Of a stretch of 64,000 nucleotides of DNA, positions 22,271 through 33,984 are shown piece by piece. The position numbers and the translations under genes were made by a program. Below the pieces are notes generated by a model. It was not told the DNA's origin. It saw nothing but the letters and a program-made list of their open reading frames with translations, and did no database searches. The stretch comes from Isoetes taiwanensis (lineage: Eukaryota > Streptophyta > Lycopodiopsida > Isoetales > Isoetaceae): NCBI GenBank assembly GCA_021234155.1, contig JAJEKV010000005.1, positions 28,296,689 to 28,360,688 of the forward strand, in the 5' to 3' direction. Position 1 is the first letter of the stretch; each line of letters opens with the position of its first letter.

Positions 22271-25200
22271 TGAGAATCATAACTTGGAACACGAGAGGCA
22301 TCAAAGGCCCTCTCAAGAGAAAAAAGGGCGATAGCTTTAAGAGATATGGCAGAGAGATATTTATGCTACAAGAGCATAGGGCACTGAATTTGAATCCTCA
22401 AATTTAGGAAAATGGATCATACCAAATGGTGACTCCATATGGAATTTGCGGTGATGGTACTAAAGGAGGGATTTGCATGGCATGGAAAGACTTCACTGTA
22501 TTGAAAAAATATAAGCATGGTAGTGGGGTGGGTGTGGCGGTGTTAAAAAGGGAAAAATGTTCTTGGGGTTATTAATGTATATGCATCTACTGACCCAGCA
22601 GAAAGAGAAACCCAATGGATGCAAATGGATACATGGATACAAAATCATCCAATTAAAAATTGGCTCATGGCTGGAGATTTCAATAACACACCTATGTGGG
22701 ATCAGAAACTGGGGAAACAAATGAATATGTCCAGGGGAGAGCGAGTTGCATGGGATAGACTGATGGATAACTTTATTTATGTTCCTCCATCTTCCTCACA
22801 ACAATACTCTTGGAGCAATAAAAGGAAAGGGGATCAAAGAACCTATTGTCTCCTAGATAGATTCTACCTATGCAATTCTGATCTGAAGGATTGGGACAAT
22901 CTTACTATCTCCAGTGATATTGGGAATTCCATTTCAGACCACTATCCTCAGTTTTTGGGAGATATGACACCTCCTCAGAAAGGTGGTATAAAAACTTCAT
23001 TTAAATTCAACACAGGAATGTTACAAAATAAGCAATTTTGTGAAGAGTTCAAAAGTTTTTATCAACAGATGCCTAAGGTACCACTTTCGGAATCCATGAA
23101 GCATTTTGTTCAGAAATTGAGGGACATCAAATCATGGATCAAAGAATGGGGAAAGGTATGGAATCAGAAGAAGAAAAAGGAGAAACAAGAAGTGTATGAA
23201 GACATGAAGGTGATTAGAGGATATCTGTTCAAGGACAAGGATAATAAATCTTTGGCGAGGAAAAAGAGGCGGAGCCCGGAAATCAAGGTCAAAAAAATAG
23301 AAGAAGCAGAGGCAAAAAGTCTAGCCATAAGAAGTAAATGCAAATATATCAATCAGATGGATGATGCTGGTTCTTCCTTTTTCTTCAGGACTGCTAAGAG
23401 CAGAATTATAAACAATGGTATTGTGCTTGTAAAAGATGGGAGGGGGAACACTTTAGCCTCCCAAGAGGGGATACAAGACTATTTCCATAAAGAATACCAA
23501 AAACTGTTCAGCAAGTATGAAGTTGATATCAAAGACATGGAAGATTTCTTTAATCAAATTCCCAAGGGTCCAGAAATCAATGATGAGGACTTACTGAAGA
23601 CACCTGAGGAAAGGGAGATCAAAGAAATTCTACAATCCATGGCACATGGCAAAAGTCCTGGCCCGGATGGGATTCAACCTGAATTCTACTTAGGTTTTTG
23701 GGAACTGGTAAAGGATGACCTCATAACTTTCATTAAGGGAGCATGGCAAGCAAGATATCTGCATCCAGCAATAAATGCAGGGCTTATTACCCTCATACCA
23801 AAAGTTAGCAGCCCAACAAACATTGGTGAGTGGAGACCAATCTCACTCACCAATACCACATATAAGATGCTAGCCAAGATCCTTGCAAACAGATTGAAGC
23901 CAAATCTAATGAAGGTCATTAACCCTTGCCAGTCAGCCTTCCTTCCCCAAAGGAATATTTTGGACAACTATATTGGAGCTCTTTGAAGGTATGCATTGGA
24001 ACAAGCTTTCCAAGCGAGAAATGTATGCTTCTTAAGTTGGACTTTAGGAGGGCTTATGACACAATCGGTGGCAATTTACGGAGAAGCCATGGAACACATA
24101 GGACTCCCAAAAAAGGTTTATCAGAAGGTATATGGATTCAACATGACTGCCTCCTCATCTCTGATTATCAATGGTTCCCCTACTGAGCAGTTCCCTTGTA
24201 GAAGAGGGGTGAGGCAAGGCTGCCCTCTTGCCCCCTACCTATTCTTGATAGTGGCTGAAGTTCTTACAAAGTTGGTGATGCATATGCAGTCCAAAGATGA
24301 TATTCAATGCCTGCAACTACCAGGGGAAGGAGGTATTTTTTCTATCATGCAATATGCTGACGATACTTTTGTTTTTTTGAGATGATGGAATAAGTCTTTC
24401 CAATTTCTTAAATATAATGGAGAAATTTGGTAGCATATCAGGGGTTTTTTTGAATAAGAGCAAGTGTGCCATAATTATGGACTCCCAGGAAGATGCTTTG
24501 CAGGGAATAAAGGTACTAAATAAGGATTCTGCTACTGTGATATTAGGTATCCCTTTGGCCTTGAATTCTACACTAAAAGGATTGTGGGAGCCAATTGTAA
24601 CCAGAATTAAGAAAAAATTTGGGACATATACATCTTGCCTGTCCTTAGCTGGAAGAATACAGATTGCAAATGCTGTTATAGGGAGTACTCATGTTTATTT
24701 CTCTTCAGCCATCATTGGGGACAAAGCCTCATATGCCAAAATAGAGACAGCTATCAGGAAGTTTATTTGGCAGGGCTCACATAAGGTAGCATGGGATGAA
24801 TTGACCAAATCCAAGAAGGATGGGGGACTTGGCTGCAAGGACCTATTTGTTCAGGCACAAGCTCTAGCAGCTAAAATGGTGTGGAGAGCTATTCATAATA
24901 ACTCTCCTTCCCAGCTCAAAAGCGATTAGGTATTGGGTGCAAGAATCCTATCACGTGGCGACCACACTTTGAAGCATCAGTTACCAGACTCTGCATACTT
25001 CCAATTTAATCCCTGTCCAAACACCTCAAGTATCCTAAGGAGAATGTTTGAGGCCTGGAACTTAGCCTCTCTGTGTTATAGACCACCAGTGATTGATTGT
25101 AATTCTAAAGAGGTGAAATTCTTCTGGCATCCAGATATTGCAGAGAGTGACATTAACTGTTTGGCATGTATTCATCCACAGAAATACATGCAATGGCATA

Positions 25201-25764
25201 AAAGCGGTATCGATGATTGGGGACTTGTATGATGATAATTCAGGTTGGAAATCATGGGATGAAATAGCTAATTTGACTAAAGGTTCAAATCTGGACAAGG
25301 AGATATACACTGCAGTAATGGACAAAGTTGAGAATATTGATGAACTGGTAGACAGATATAGTCAGTGGAACTTCAAAGGTAAGGAAATATACTCGGTGAA
25401 GGAAGTATATAAAGCTTTGATTCAACACAAACCCTCCAGAGCAGCCTCTCTCTGGAATTGCAGGCAAAAGGTTCTAGCAAAGGTATGTAGAAAAGGATGG
25501 AAGAGCTATACAGCAAATAAAGTGAAGACCTTTACCTGGCTTATATTGCATCAAGGACTGATGACTAATCAAAAGAAAGCCAAATTTGACTCATCTATTT
25601 CAGGGAGATGTCTCATGGGATGTGGAGAGGAGGAATCTTCTAACCATGTCTTCCAATGTGAGATCATTGATGAATTCTGGAACTGGACTGTCCAGATAAA
25701 TAAAGGCAAGATTGGAGGGAGTGGACTCCTAGATTTTCCTGAATCTGAGAGGACGGGGTTTTGA
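22271..25764 (+). pseudogene. L1 LINE ORF2 (endonuclease, reverse transcriptase, C-terminal zinc finger)
   Basis: The endonuclease begins MRIITWNTRGIKGPLKRKKG and has the GDFN motif (WLMAGDFNNTP, about 22,660-22,692) and SDHYP (about 22,936). The RT is continuous from 22,619 to 23,986 (AHGKSPGPDGIQPEFY, EWRPISLTNTTYKMLAKILA). After a frameshift near 23,985 it continues with LKLDFRRAYDT, RRGVRQGCPLAPYLF and the catalytic QYADDTFVFL (about 24,352-24,380). A TGA follows at once (about 24,382). The C-terminal region has KDGGLG (about 24,816) and a zinc-finger-RVT motif CLMGCGEEESSNHVFQCE (about 25,608-25,662). A handful of lesions separate it from an intact ORF2. Confidence 0.85.
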
Positions 25765-26778
25765 GCACAACAAAGAGCACTTTCTGCTGGGCGGTATGGA
25801 AACACCTAAAAGCAGTAACAATGGAACACAAAAATCAAATATTATTTGGCTCAAACAAATATTCCTAAATTTGAGCTTGTGAACTTCGGCAATTGCACAT
25901 AGATCCTTAAGGGGATGAACTATGATAAAAATTTTGGACAGACCTTTGGTAGATTTCAAGGAGTCTATGATTTTTTTGTGCTTAATCTAACTCTTGATGA
26001 TGTTATTTTGCACAGATGCAATGAGGAGGCTTAATAGATATGGAGCCAAAGATCGAGGTATGGGGGTTCTTTGAGGACTTCGGACGAGGAGTCTAATCTT
26101 CGGGATTGAAGAAGAGGAAATTTTCATACGGCTGAAACAAGAGATGATTCATGCAAAGGCATTGAAGAAGATTCGAAGAGAACGAAGCACGGAGACATAA
26201 CAATCTCGGGCCTTTTTTCATGAACTTATTCCATAAGTGGCGGCAGATCGCGGGGAGGCCCATGTTCTCCTTCTTACGGATTTCACTAACTATCCAGGTT
26301 GCCAAATTGGACTGTACACGAACATCCTTGGCGGGCGAAAGAGTACGAGGATCTTACCATGCAAGATCTGATTGATGCACAATAGGAAGCATCAAAACAC
26401 TTATGAACATAAATGTTTGATTATCGATAAGTTATTGTATGTAATAGGTACTTGGTCCTTGCTATTACATTAGTCAGGTTTTTCTTAACACATTTCCAAA
26501 CTTTTGCGCATGTTAGGGTGTCCCTTAAAAAAGTATTATTTAGTGACCAAAAAGTACTAAAAATTAGTAATGCGGTTACCAATATCTCAATAAAAGTTTT
26601 TCTTAACACATTTCAAACTTTTGGAATGTGTAATTTTAACTAGTGTATTATGCCTACCGATTATACCTCTGAAGGTATACAATATCACTATGTAATTTCT
26701 GAGTATGAATACAAAACACACCTTACCTCCAAAAAAAAAAAAAAAAATTTCCTTTCCCCGGCTTGTGATAATTTGTTT

Positions 26779-29116
26779 GGATTTTAAAGCATGTCCGATT
26801 CATTCCCGGTGCAACAAAGGTGCGGTGTGTCTTTGGGCCAGAAGACAATTCTGAGAACACTCATGTTGTTGAGGATCGACGTCCCCCTCCAAGCCAAAGA
26901 AGGAAGAGGATTGAGAGAGGGGAGAGTGTTAGAAGGGGTTGCCAATGTCATTTTACTTTGAAGCAGCTCTATCTTCTTCCCAATTGCACTCAAATTACCT
27001 ACCACAAATGGGATCATGTGAACCAGCAAGGTGCAATCTGCCATGGTAAAGCACAACCTATTGATAAAGGATTGAGGTATAGGCTAGCACCATGGCTCTC
27101 GGCTGAAAAGAAAGAATGGATCAAACAGAAGCTAGTGCACTATATAACACCTAGAATGGTGATGAACATCCACCAAGAGAGGGTGAACTTGAAGAAGGAT
27201 GTGGCTGGTTTGAAGGGGCTGTCCAGGGACGACATGTTGAAGATGCATGATGTCTACAATATTAATAAATTGGTGGCTCGAAATGTATGGAAGTTGCATG
27301 AAGACCAAGCAACAAGCGTCCACATGTGGGTCCAACAACACCAAGATTGTGTCTTCCACTATGAACAAGGTGACATCTTTCAACTTGGGGTCATGACTCC
27401 CATTCAAAGGGATGCCATGGTGAGATTTGGAAAGGATAGAGCTATATGCCTTGACTCCACCTACAAGACAAACGAGAAGAGGTATTGCTCCTTTTTAGGT
27501 TCCTTGAAAATTAGGTTTGCTAAAGCGTGTTTCTATTTAAACAGGTATTACCTCTTCACTCTCGTTGGATTCGATGACCACTTCAATGGGATGCCACTGG
27601 CTTGGATTGTCACGAATACCCAGAAGAAAGAGACAATAGCTAGATGGCTAGAAGCTATGAAAGTTTGGATATAACACCACGACTCGACATGGAAGCCCTC
27701 ATGTTTTATCACCGATTCTTGTGATGCTGAAATACATGCAATAAAGAAGGTAGCAATGTTTCCTAGTTATCATCGTTTTCATTTTGGTTTATTTGGTTCC
27801 ATACTAACCCTATGTGTCAACTTTCCCCCTCCACCATAGGTTTTCCCAACCGTACGTGTCAACCTTTGCATCCGCACGGAGGAGAGCGGGTTGAAGTGGT
27901 TGACAAAGAACGTGAAGAATAAAGATTTGAGGAACCAAATGTTCAAGGAGTTGGTCGAGATCATGCATGGAACAAAGTGTCCCCCAGGTAACAATGAGTA
28001 CGGGGATGATTACATAGAGGCTGTTAGAGAAGAGGCTTCGAGGAAGTTGGAAGCACTAAAGAGAAAGTACCCACAATATCAAAGTTGGCCGGGCTACATG
28101 AGTCGAGAGTGGACTCATAACATTTGTGATTGGGTCCACGGCCACAAGAATCTTTCCCCATTCCAATCAAGAAACCAATGCTGCAATAGAGGCTTGGCAC
28201 AAGGCACTAAAATTGCGCCTCGGGATTTCCAAGTCACAATTAAAAGGCAGGAGGAGTCCATGATGTGGAGACCCACATGGCATACTCTAGGTAATTACTA
28301 GAAGTGACTAAAATTTGCTTCATGTATGCACTAACCCTCCATATTGTATCATTTGCTTGGCGGTGTGGGGTTGAAGGAAGTTTGGTTTTGTGATAAACAC
28401 ATCACAAGAGCAAATTATAGAGTCGGCTATTCGCGAGGGCTAGGCAAATTCTCGATGATGCAGTCACATTTGTGGACCTCGATGGAGGAGAGGCCTATGT
28501 CCAAACTCTTGATTTGAACCGCCAACCCTACTTTGTCAATGGGGCAAATAAGAATTGGGCGAGTTGCGATTGCCCATGGGGCGCCAAGGGGAACATTTGC
28601 AAACACCAAGTGAAGGTTATCCAAATGATGGATAGGTACAGGGATCAAGACCTCCTTCAAGTTCTAGGGTCCCAACATGGAAATGCATGTGGTGGCATGG
28701 AGCTCTTGCGCCCATGTAGATCTGGTAACACCCATGCCAATATCCTTGAAGGGGCCGAGGTTGACATAAGTAGTCTAGAGGATGACATTAGACCAACCCC
28801 AAAAGTTGGCTTGATAGTGGAAGATGCCAGGGCATCTTTGGAGTCTTGTGTTGCTAGGGTTATGGAGTGGGCCTCAAAGGATCCCACCCTCCTCATAGCC
28901 ACGGAAGTGATGATGAGACAGCTTGACACAAGACTTGAAAGGATGAACGAGGAGGAGGCCAATGACACAACCATAACATCTCTGCCAGTGTTGACTGAAG
29001 AGGAGGCTTATGGCATGAGTCTTGCTAGGGTGAAACCACTCTTGGAAATAGGGAAGAGGGAGGCAAAGAAAAGGAAACTTGGTTGGAAGGAACATGAAAT
29101 GGAAAACCTTGCCTAG
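26779..29116 (+). CDS. MULE transposase with SWIM zinc finger (lightly damaged)
   Basis: The reading is open from about 26,779 (HVRFIPGATKVRC) to 27,671, with a conserved N-terminal zone (CQCHFTLKQLYLLPN). The DDE fold begins with CLDSTYKTNEKR (first Asp about 27,449) and, beyond a possible 63-nt intron (27,482-27,544, GT...AG), YYLFTLVGFDDHFNGMPLAW. A single in-frame TAA at 27,672-27,674 precedes FITDSCDAEIHAIKK (second Asp about 27,715). A likely intron follows (about 27,750-27,838), then VFPTVRVNLCIRTEESG, KWLTKNVKNKDLRN and, from about 28,472, the SWIM finger CDCPWGAKGNICKH (about 28,567-28,608). The stop is at 29,114-29,116. MULE transposases cut and move elements by binding their terminal repeats. 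The stop codon and possible frame problems near 28,300-28,450 suggest recent loss of function. The LINE lies directly 5'. Confidence 0.82.
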
Positions 29117-29710
29117 ATGTATAAATACTCCATGTATAAATACTCTATGTATAAGCAAAGTATGTACAAATACTCTATGTATCTACTCCATGTATAACCC
29201 TAACTACAACATGTGACTATAACTATAACCCTAACTACTAGATGTATAAATACTCTATGTACAAATACTCTATGTACAAATACTAGATGTTTAAATACTA
29301 TATGTACAAATACTATATGTATAAATACTCTATGTATAAATACTCTATGTACAAATACTATATGTATATGTATAAATACTCTATGTATAAATACTCTATG
29401 TACTAGATGTTTAAATACTATATGTACAAATACTATATGTATAAATACTCTATGTACTAGATGTATAAATACTATATGTACAAATACTATACGTATAAAT
29501 ACTCTATGTATAAATACTCTATGTAATAGATGTATAAATACTATATGTACAAATACTATATGTATAACCCTAACTACTACATGTATAAATACTCTATGTA
29601 CATATACTCTTCGTATAGCCACTCCACGTATAACTACCTCTAAATACTCCATGTCTAACTTATCTATGTACAAATACCGTATGTACAAATACTACCTATA
29701 CCCTCTATGT
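29114..29710. repeat. 15-bp minisatellite rich in TATAAATA
   Basis: Tandem variants of a 15-bp unit (ATGTATAAATACTCT / ATGTACAAATACTAT) begin right at the transposase stop codon and run about 600 bp, with interspersed TAACCCTAACTAC. About a dozen units contain TATAAATA. Since 15 is divisible by three, both strands stay open and translate as pentapeptide repeats (CINTL/CTNTI on plus, HRVFI/HIVFV on minus). These frames are products of the repeat, not recognised genes. Confidence 0.92.
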
Positions 29711-31290
29711 ACAAGTATGTTGTGTATAAATTCAAAATTTTGTGTAAATTCACAATATGTATAGAATATTCCATGGGATGGAATCACCATACACGGCCAT
29801 GGCACAGATTCAGGAAAAAACAGTTTGTATGCATCGAGAAGTTGCATGTGGTTGCAATTTGAAGCTAACTGAACAGATTGAACATCAAGCAACTTAGATT
29901 TGTATTTTCAAAAAAAGCCCTTAAGCAAGGTAGCTACCAGGAACTCAAAAACTCAAGAGGGATTCAGAATTCCCCCGGATTCATAGAAAGGTGTGTCAAC
30001 AGAAACAAAGGAAAAAAAAGGGACGCGCCTGCCTCATCAACCATCGCGAACTATGCACTGTAACTGGGGCGGGCTCGTTTTCTCTGCGAAGTTCATGCAG
30101 TGAGTGAGTTGCAGCAGAAATAAAGAACATCAAAGGAATAGCAGCGACTGAAGTCACACCTTGTTCGTAGACCAGTTGACCTTCCCAGAACTTGGGTCTT
30201 TGCAGCAGGCAACCGGGAACACAAAATCATCGTCATCTGGCTCGTCCTTGCACTCCTCCTTATTTCGCTTTTGAACCAGCCGAGAATCTTTGCACCACAC
30301 TTTGCAGATAACTCCGCCGGCACTTCCGGTTGCGTGAATGTAGGCAAACAGATTCTTTGCCCACTCCTCATCAAGCGCCTCGCGTGCGGGGATGTGTGAA
30401 ATGTTGGAGACCTTCACAGAATTCTAATGCATTCACAACCCGTCCGGGAAGGTATGGCTTATTGTAAATTGGCGGCACCTCTTACATGCACGACTCGAGA
30501 CGCTTGCTGCAGACTCTCAAGCTCGCAATCGCCCGCGCCTCGTAAAAAACCAAAGGTCTACCACGAGGATGCGGGCCGATTATGGCTATGGGGCAGTCCG
30601 CCATGCCCGAACTCAAAGAATGATGGTAAGAACATCCATCATTTGGTGTGCGGTGGCGAACATGATTCTTACCGATGATGATAAACCGGAAACTAGCCGA
30701 TGGTCGGGAAGCAAGCACCGAGGGGAAGATCGGCGCCTCCGCGGAGGCGGCAGCCAAGGAATTATGAGTGAATACTGGCGGATGGTGCTGGTCGCCAAGG
30801 ATGATTCCGTGGGTGGAATCACCCCTATGGGCCTAGATTTTGCCCTAAATTGTCCGGCCAGAAGCCGGAGACGGCGCCGTTTCATTGCCCGCGTGCACGT
30901 CGGTTAGACGTCCGTCCCGAATGGCGTGGATTTGACGTGAACAAGCAATTAATGCCTGCGGCATGCAATGATGGCAGCGGGCATTCCACGGCATGGAATC
31001 ACCATCTTGTGATTCCACCGGATAGATGACGACTGTAGAGATTCCTTGCGAAGGAATCACCAACCTTGATTTTCGACCATTGGCGTCACTATTCTGTATT
31101 TTTTAAGTGGTGGTATGGACGACATATTCGAATATTCACGTTCAAGCATTTTGACACAGATTCGCGCTAAAATACATTCAAATTCAAATTCAACTGAATT
31201 CAAATTCTGATACATTCGGGAACTCAGATTAAACCCAGCAATGCTGGTATTTTTGCTGTTCTATTGACATATTCACACAAACGTAATAAA
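29711..31290. other. MULE interior cargo, part 1 (unrecognised)
   Basis: A GC-richer stretch with several overlapping open frames on both strands. The best protein-like one is on the minus strand at 30,154-30,417 (87 codons, with the acidic patch KDEPDDDDF and several cysteines), possibly an exon, since the frame has no clear start. Internal copies of the terminal-repeat motif occur at about 29,772, 30,806, 30,993 and 31,043; the last is a perfect palindrome GATTCCTTGCGAAGGAATC. I recognise no gene; captured host sequence or an accessory MULE gene are both possible. Confidence 0.35.
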
Positions 31291-33984
31291 AATTCAAGGC
31301 CCATTGATCCTTAAACGGGTCATAGGGCCACCGGTTTCACTCCAATCTCCCTCGGGCAAGTGGAAGGTGCTTCTTCTTTGTTGAACACAGTCTCCCAATT
31401 TTTGTAGCATCACTGCAAATGAGGCTCGTTTGGTCGATCTCAGCACGCCCAAACCATTTCGAAGTATCCATAACCTGCAATCAGGAAAATTAGCACGAAC
31501 TTCGAATAGATAAGATAAAATTGGAGACACAAAATACCCACAGACTGCTCTTTGGTGTTGCACATTTCCTGCAAGAATCACTTGACGAAACAGATCGTGT
31601 AAATGCCGCAATCCTGGGTGTTTTATTGTTGAGGGACCTTCAAAGAGACGCAGGGGGCATTGTGCAATCTGGACGACTCAAAATTCCACCGCTTCATAAT
31701 GTCGGACACAAATCTGGGGCCAAAGGAATCGAGGAACCCAAAATTGACCCGAAAGGGGCGTAATTTAACTCACAAAGTGGCGAAACAGTGCAAGCTCGAG
31801 TGCATGCCCGACATTGAATCCAAATGGAGCAACACTGGACAAGGAGTCCGGAGCCGGTGGCATGCATCGCCGTCTGAAACCAATATGTACAAGCTCCAGT
31901 GATTGCTGCAAACAATTGCAAAGCCCGATTTTAGGTTCAATTGCCCATGAATGGATTTAAAAGCAGATTCTTTACACCGCTCATGGCGGGAAGTAATAGA
32001 ACCCGACATTCTCAAGATCCAATTACGCCCGATGAAGGGTTTGATTGGGATTAATTTATCAAACAGATCATATGAACACGATTGACCTTCCAAACCGTTT
32101 CGCAAAAAGGCCAAAGGCAGCAGGATGCACGAAAAATCTTTGGCCGATCTTGTTTTTGGGGAATGGAATGTATCAAGGCCCTGCAGAGGTTGACATAGTT
32201 AGCGAACCAAAGCATTGCAATAACCGTAGTGCTTATAGCTTAGTGACTTACACGGTAGATAGGCACCAACACATTCTTCATTGATTCTGCAATCCACATC
32301 GATCTCGGGCAGGAATCGTCATGAAATCTGGGGCGGTTGCCATACACCAAATTTCGGCTGCTGATGATTTCTTGCCCACGAATGGCCGTCTTTGCTTAGT
32401 GTCATGGGTATTTAAATGTGAAGTTACAGGTCCACCTCCTAAAGAAGACTGTCGATAAGAAAAGCCAAATTAAAAAGCGGCTTCCAGCCTATGCATCATG
32501 GGGATCTCAATTAAAGTGCCCTCCTCTTCCGGATGAAGCACGGGATGGGGAATCCTGGCCGATTGAATTGCCTCACGCAAACCACGAATGTAATGGAGGT
32601 TTCAAACACTATATGGTTAGGGGCAAGGTAGTCCTCTGTTTTTTTGCCCCCCCTCTTCTTCCTGGAGTTCTCGAGGGAGCTCGAGTGGGGGCTTGGTCAT
32701 TTTCTGGGGAGGGGATGCAAGATCTCCTTGGGCTGCGAAATTCCTTCTTTGAAATCATCATTCTCTACAGGCTTGCTCGGAATATGAAATCTCGACCCTC
32801 ATCTCTTCAACTGCCGGACCAAATCTGGCTGGCGATTTTTTTCGATTGCTTCCCTCTTACGCTCCTCCGAGTTTCCTCTACCGTCCCGCTTTATACGTTG
32901 ATTGACCCAAGCGGACCTCATAGCGGGGATTGAAGTCAGGTGCTCAATCTCGCTCCTCTGCCATAGCCACCCCTTCGCACAGCCCTCACCAAAATCCGCC
33001 CTAAAGATTATGCTGCCCGTGAGATAATCTTCATCCGAAGCTTCCGCTCGGCTTGACCAACGAAGTTCCTCTTCCTCCTGCTCATTTACGGAGCAATTGG
33101 TTTCCGCCCTCTTGCCAATGGTGGCAGCTTGTAATCATTAAATCATGGAATGCTTTTATGAACCGTGGATCTCCGGATCCCATTTTTGAGTAATGCTTGC
33201 TACTACACCCACCAAATAAACAATACCAACGCCCATCTCGCCAGATCAAACCTCCAGTTTGCGATTTCATCATCCATGTATCCGGCGTAATCCTGAGGAG
33301 GGTTCTCCACAGCATCCTCTCCGAAATCTTCGGGCTCCTTGCAATCAACTTTTTCATTTGGATCCCTTGCTTTTCGGCCTTTTCTTTATTTCTTCGGGCA
33401 GAGCTGGGGATACCGAGGAACAGGACACGGGAATAAAGTCGACGCCCGGACTAACAAGGCTCTACGCGACAGATGCAAGATCCGCCATCTGACCAGCGCC
33501 TCCAACTCGCTCAAAACCTGGAGGAAACTTAGGAGGGGAGTTCACCTCCGAATCTACCATTCCTCCCAAGAAAGGATTGTTATGTGAAAATTGAAAGCCG
33601 AGTTAGCGGAAGATTCTACCTGGAAGTTCTCATTAACCGAGGTTCCGTGGCTTTGATCCATATGAACAGCGATAAGAAAGGGACAAGAATTCGAGCGGGA
33701 AGGAGGAACGGAGGCGCCGGAACGAAGCTGTGAGAAAGGGCTTTTGGCGCTAACGGTGGTGATTCCTTCGGATAGGATCACTATCCGTGGTTGACGTGGC
33801 ATGCGGTGATAGGGCAATGACCATGCAATCATTTCCCTTGTCGATGGCAAGAGGCGGCTAATAATGCCCGGCCAGGCATTCAATTCAAAAAGTGGGCCCC
33901 TCAATTTAAATAGGCTTTTTATATAAAATAGCGACGGATATCCCATGCCGACGCAGGTCGACGAATACCGATGCGCCCTTCACT
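31291..33984 (-). other. MULE interior cargo, part 2 (unrecognised, mosaic of open frames)
   Basis: Minus-strand frames here look more protein-like than plus-strand ones. One is an acidic segment with ASDEDYLTGSIIFRADFGEG (about 33,045-32,985). Another is 33,357-33,082 with GRWYCLFGGCSSKHYSKMG. A third is 31,611-31,294, where an AG acceptor-like site precedes VMDTSKWFGRAEIDQ in another frame. None matches a family I can name with confidence. The pattern of short open blocks separated by AT-rich breaks suggests exons and introns of one or more captured genes. Confidence 0.35.

Larger units (their letters stand above)
20096..26747 (+). mobile_element. L1-type LINE nested in the MULE (about 6.6 kb, near full length)
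   Basis: ORF1 and ORF2 of a plant L1 lie in order on the plus strand, and an A17 run at about 26,731-26,747 marks the poly(A) tail. The insertion lies just upstream of the transposase coding region. The 5' boundary is estimated, since no target duplication was identified. Several frameshifts and stops show it is inactive, but decay is modest compared with the other L1 remnants here. The stretch 26,040-26,730 is taken as 3' UTR; it contains a short duplicated phrase TTTTTCTTAACACATTTC (about 26,470 and 26,598). Confidence 0.75.

Noticed and set aside
29114-29710. CRISPR-like array
   Set aside because: Units are adjacent 15-mers without unique spacers, and the sequence is a plant nuclear genome.
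29200-29764. 183- and 162-codon pentapeptide-repeat proteins on opposite strands
   Set aside because: Both arise because the 15-bp minisatellite has no stop in these frames; there is no independent evidence for a protein.
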